A stretch of 7,654 bases of DNA from an uncultured Prevotellaceae bacterium (GTDB lineage Bacteria > Bacteroidota > Bacteroidia > Bacteroidales > Bacteroidaceae), in NCBI GenBank assembly GCA_902803455.1, contig CADCQC010000087.1, forward strand, positions 1 through 7,654. The letters run 5' to 3'. Position numbers and translations under genes: made by a program. Positions 7,338-7,654 of this stretch are shown here, piece after piece (the stretch's first letter is position 1; the number at the start of each line of letters is the position of its first letter). The notes beneath the pieces are model-generated. The model saw only the letters and a list, made by a program, of their open reading frames with translations. It did no database searches and was not told the origin of the DNA.

Positions 7338-7423
7338 ACGACAGGAAGGACGCTTTCAGTTCGAAACCAAAACGCACTTTTTGTTAAAAGATTCTAACAG
7401 CCGCCCTATCTTGTGGCTTTGAA

Positions 7424-7437
7424 TTGATATAAATCAA
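7424..7437. promoter_or_regulatory. TTGAT-N4-ATCAA palindrome, possible Crp/Fnr-family site
   Basis: TTGAT at 7424-7428 and ATCAA at 7433-7437 are perfect inverted arms around ATAA. This is the exact form of the E. coli FNR box. Its centre lies about 80 nt upstream of the predicted transcription start, within the range of upstream activator sites. Bacteroidota encode Crp/Fnr-family regulators, but their recognition sequences need not match FNR, so the link is inference. The AT-rich surroundings raise the chance of a coincidental match. Confidence 0.35.
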
Positions 7438-7473
7438 GAAAAAGGGTAAAAAATACAATAATTTGTTAATTGA

Positions 7474-7505
7474 TTTGCAAATTGTGGATTTTGTGCTTAT
7501 CTTTG
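7474..7505 (+). promoter_or_regulatory. Well-formed Bacteroidota promoter
   Basis: TTTG at 7474-7477 matches the -33 element and TATCTTTG at 7498-7505 matches the -7 consensus TAnnTTTG. The spacer is 20 nt, the usual distance. It is the best promoter in the window and the only one with both elements intact. The -7 element is identical to that of secDF. Transcription should begin around 7510. Confidence 0.82.
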
Positions 7506-7509
7506 CAAT

Positions 7510-7574
7510 GTGTTTTTCATAGTATTAGATTTAAGGTTAACAAGGTAGGGACTCGGCGGAGCCCCATTTTTTTT
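7510..7574 (+). ncRNA. Predicted short leader or small RNA ending in a terminator hairpin
   Basis: From the predicted start near 7510 the transcript runs through an AT-rich segment (7511-7547) into a GC-rich hairpin and eight T residues, giving about 65 nt. There is no plausible open reading frame inside. The segment containing GATTTAAGGTTAACAAGG resembles a leader I recall upstream of various Bacteroidales genes, possibly cold-shock or RNA-binding protein genes; this is from memory and not verified. It could be a free small RNA, or an attenuated 5' leader of a gene to the right of the window. The start is predicted only from promoter spacing. Confidence 0.5.
7548..7574 (+). terminator. Terminator-like hairpin about 40 nt after the promoter
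   Basis: GGGACTC at 7548-7554 pairs with GAGCCCC at 7559-7565 around a GGCG loop, six pairs plus one A-C mismatch. It is followed by one A and eight T residues at 7567-7574. Form and T-run are those of an intrinsic terminator. Its position about 40 nt after the predicted transcription start, with no gene between, points to premature termination or the end of a small RNA. Confidence 0.72.
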
Positions 7575-7654
7575 GCCTGTTACTCAGATTGTCGCTAATT
7601 GGTTGACATAACGGATAAGCATTTTCAGGTGCCTTTTTGTGACAACTTGTAAAG

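Larger units (their letters stand above)
7338..7654. other. Gene-free region after aat
   Basis: I find no credible coding region in these 317 bases. The first 85 or so have no convincing hairpin; only a 4-bp AGCC/GGCT pairing is visible. Bases 7424-7505 hold a palindrome and a promoter, and bases after about 7510 form a leader with a terminator-like hairpin, listed separately. From 7575 to the window end there is no clear start codon context and no second -7 element. TTGTC at 7589-7593 could pair with GACAA at 7641-7645, which would fit a structured untranslated leader for a gene beyond the window. Confidence 0.75.

Noticed and set aside
7334..7387. 17-codon frame starting at an ATG that overlaps the aat stop (ATGA)
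   Set aside because: The overlap resembles translational coupling, but the peptide is only 17 residues with no recognisable feature, so it is most likely chance.
7538..7548. TAACAAGGTAG matches a conserved segment near the 3' end of 16S rRNA
   Set aside because: The match is 11 nt and the flanks do not continue it, so it is not an rRNA fragment. It is better read as part of the leader RNA.

Overview
The window looks like a stretch of core chromosome from a Bacteroidota bacterium, most likely Bacteroidales and Prevotella-like. That placement rests on the fused SecD-SecF protein, the long signal peptidase I with an SSLEKSL active-site box, the near absence of Shine-Dalgarno sequences, and promoters with the Bacteroidota -7 element TAnnTTTG. 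The genus is an inference. All genes lie on the + strand, and I see no mobile element, CRISPR array, tRNA or rRNA.

Layout: (1) at 1-15, probably the last codons of an upstream gene. (2) At 17-1105, a membrane-anchored endonuclease/exonuclease/phosphatase (EEP) family protein with a complete set of catalytic residues. (3) At 1211-4231, secDF, with its own promoter just upstream and a strong intrinsic terminator after it. (4) At 4462-7337, a tight three-gene unit: dapB (lysine and cell-wall precursor synthesis), lepB (signal peptidase I) and aat (leucyl/phenylalanyl-tRNA-protein transferase of the N-degron pathway). The gaps are 18 and 5 nt, and a TAnnTTTG promoter precedes dapB. (5) At 7338-7654, a gene-free AT-rich stretch. 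It holds a well-formed Bacteroidota promoter, a perfect TTGAT-N4-ATCAA palindrome upstream of it, and a short leader or small RNA ending in a hairpin and eight T residues.

Functionally, secDF and lepB belong to one pathway: SecDF uses the proton gradient to help pull preproteins through SecYEG, and LepB then removes their signal peptides. DapB and Aat are housekeeping enzymes with no obvious mechanistic link to them.

I found no new multi-gene system. The part least explained by known genes is the 3' intergenic region, where promoter, leader and terminator hairpin together suggest a small RNA or an attenuated leader for a gene beyond the window. Two start sites appear to need moving inward from the longest reading frame: secDF to the ATG at 1211 and aat to the ATG at 6684.
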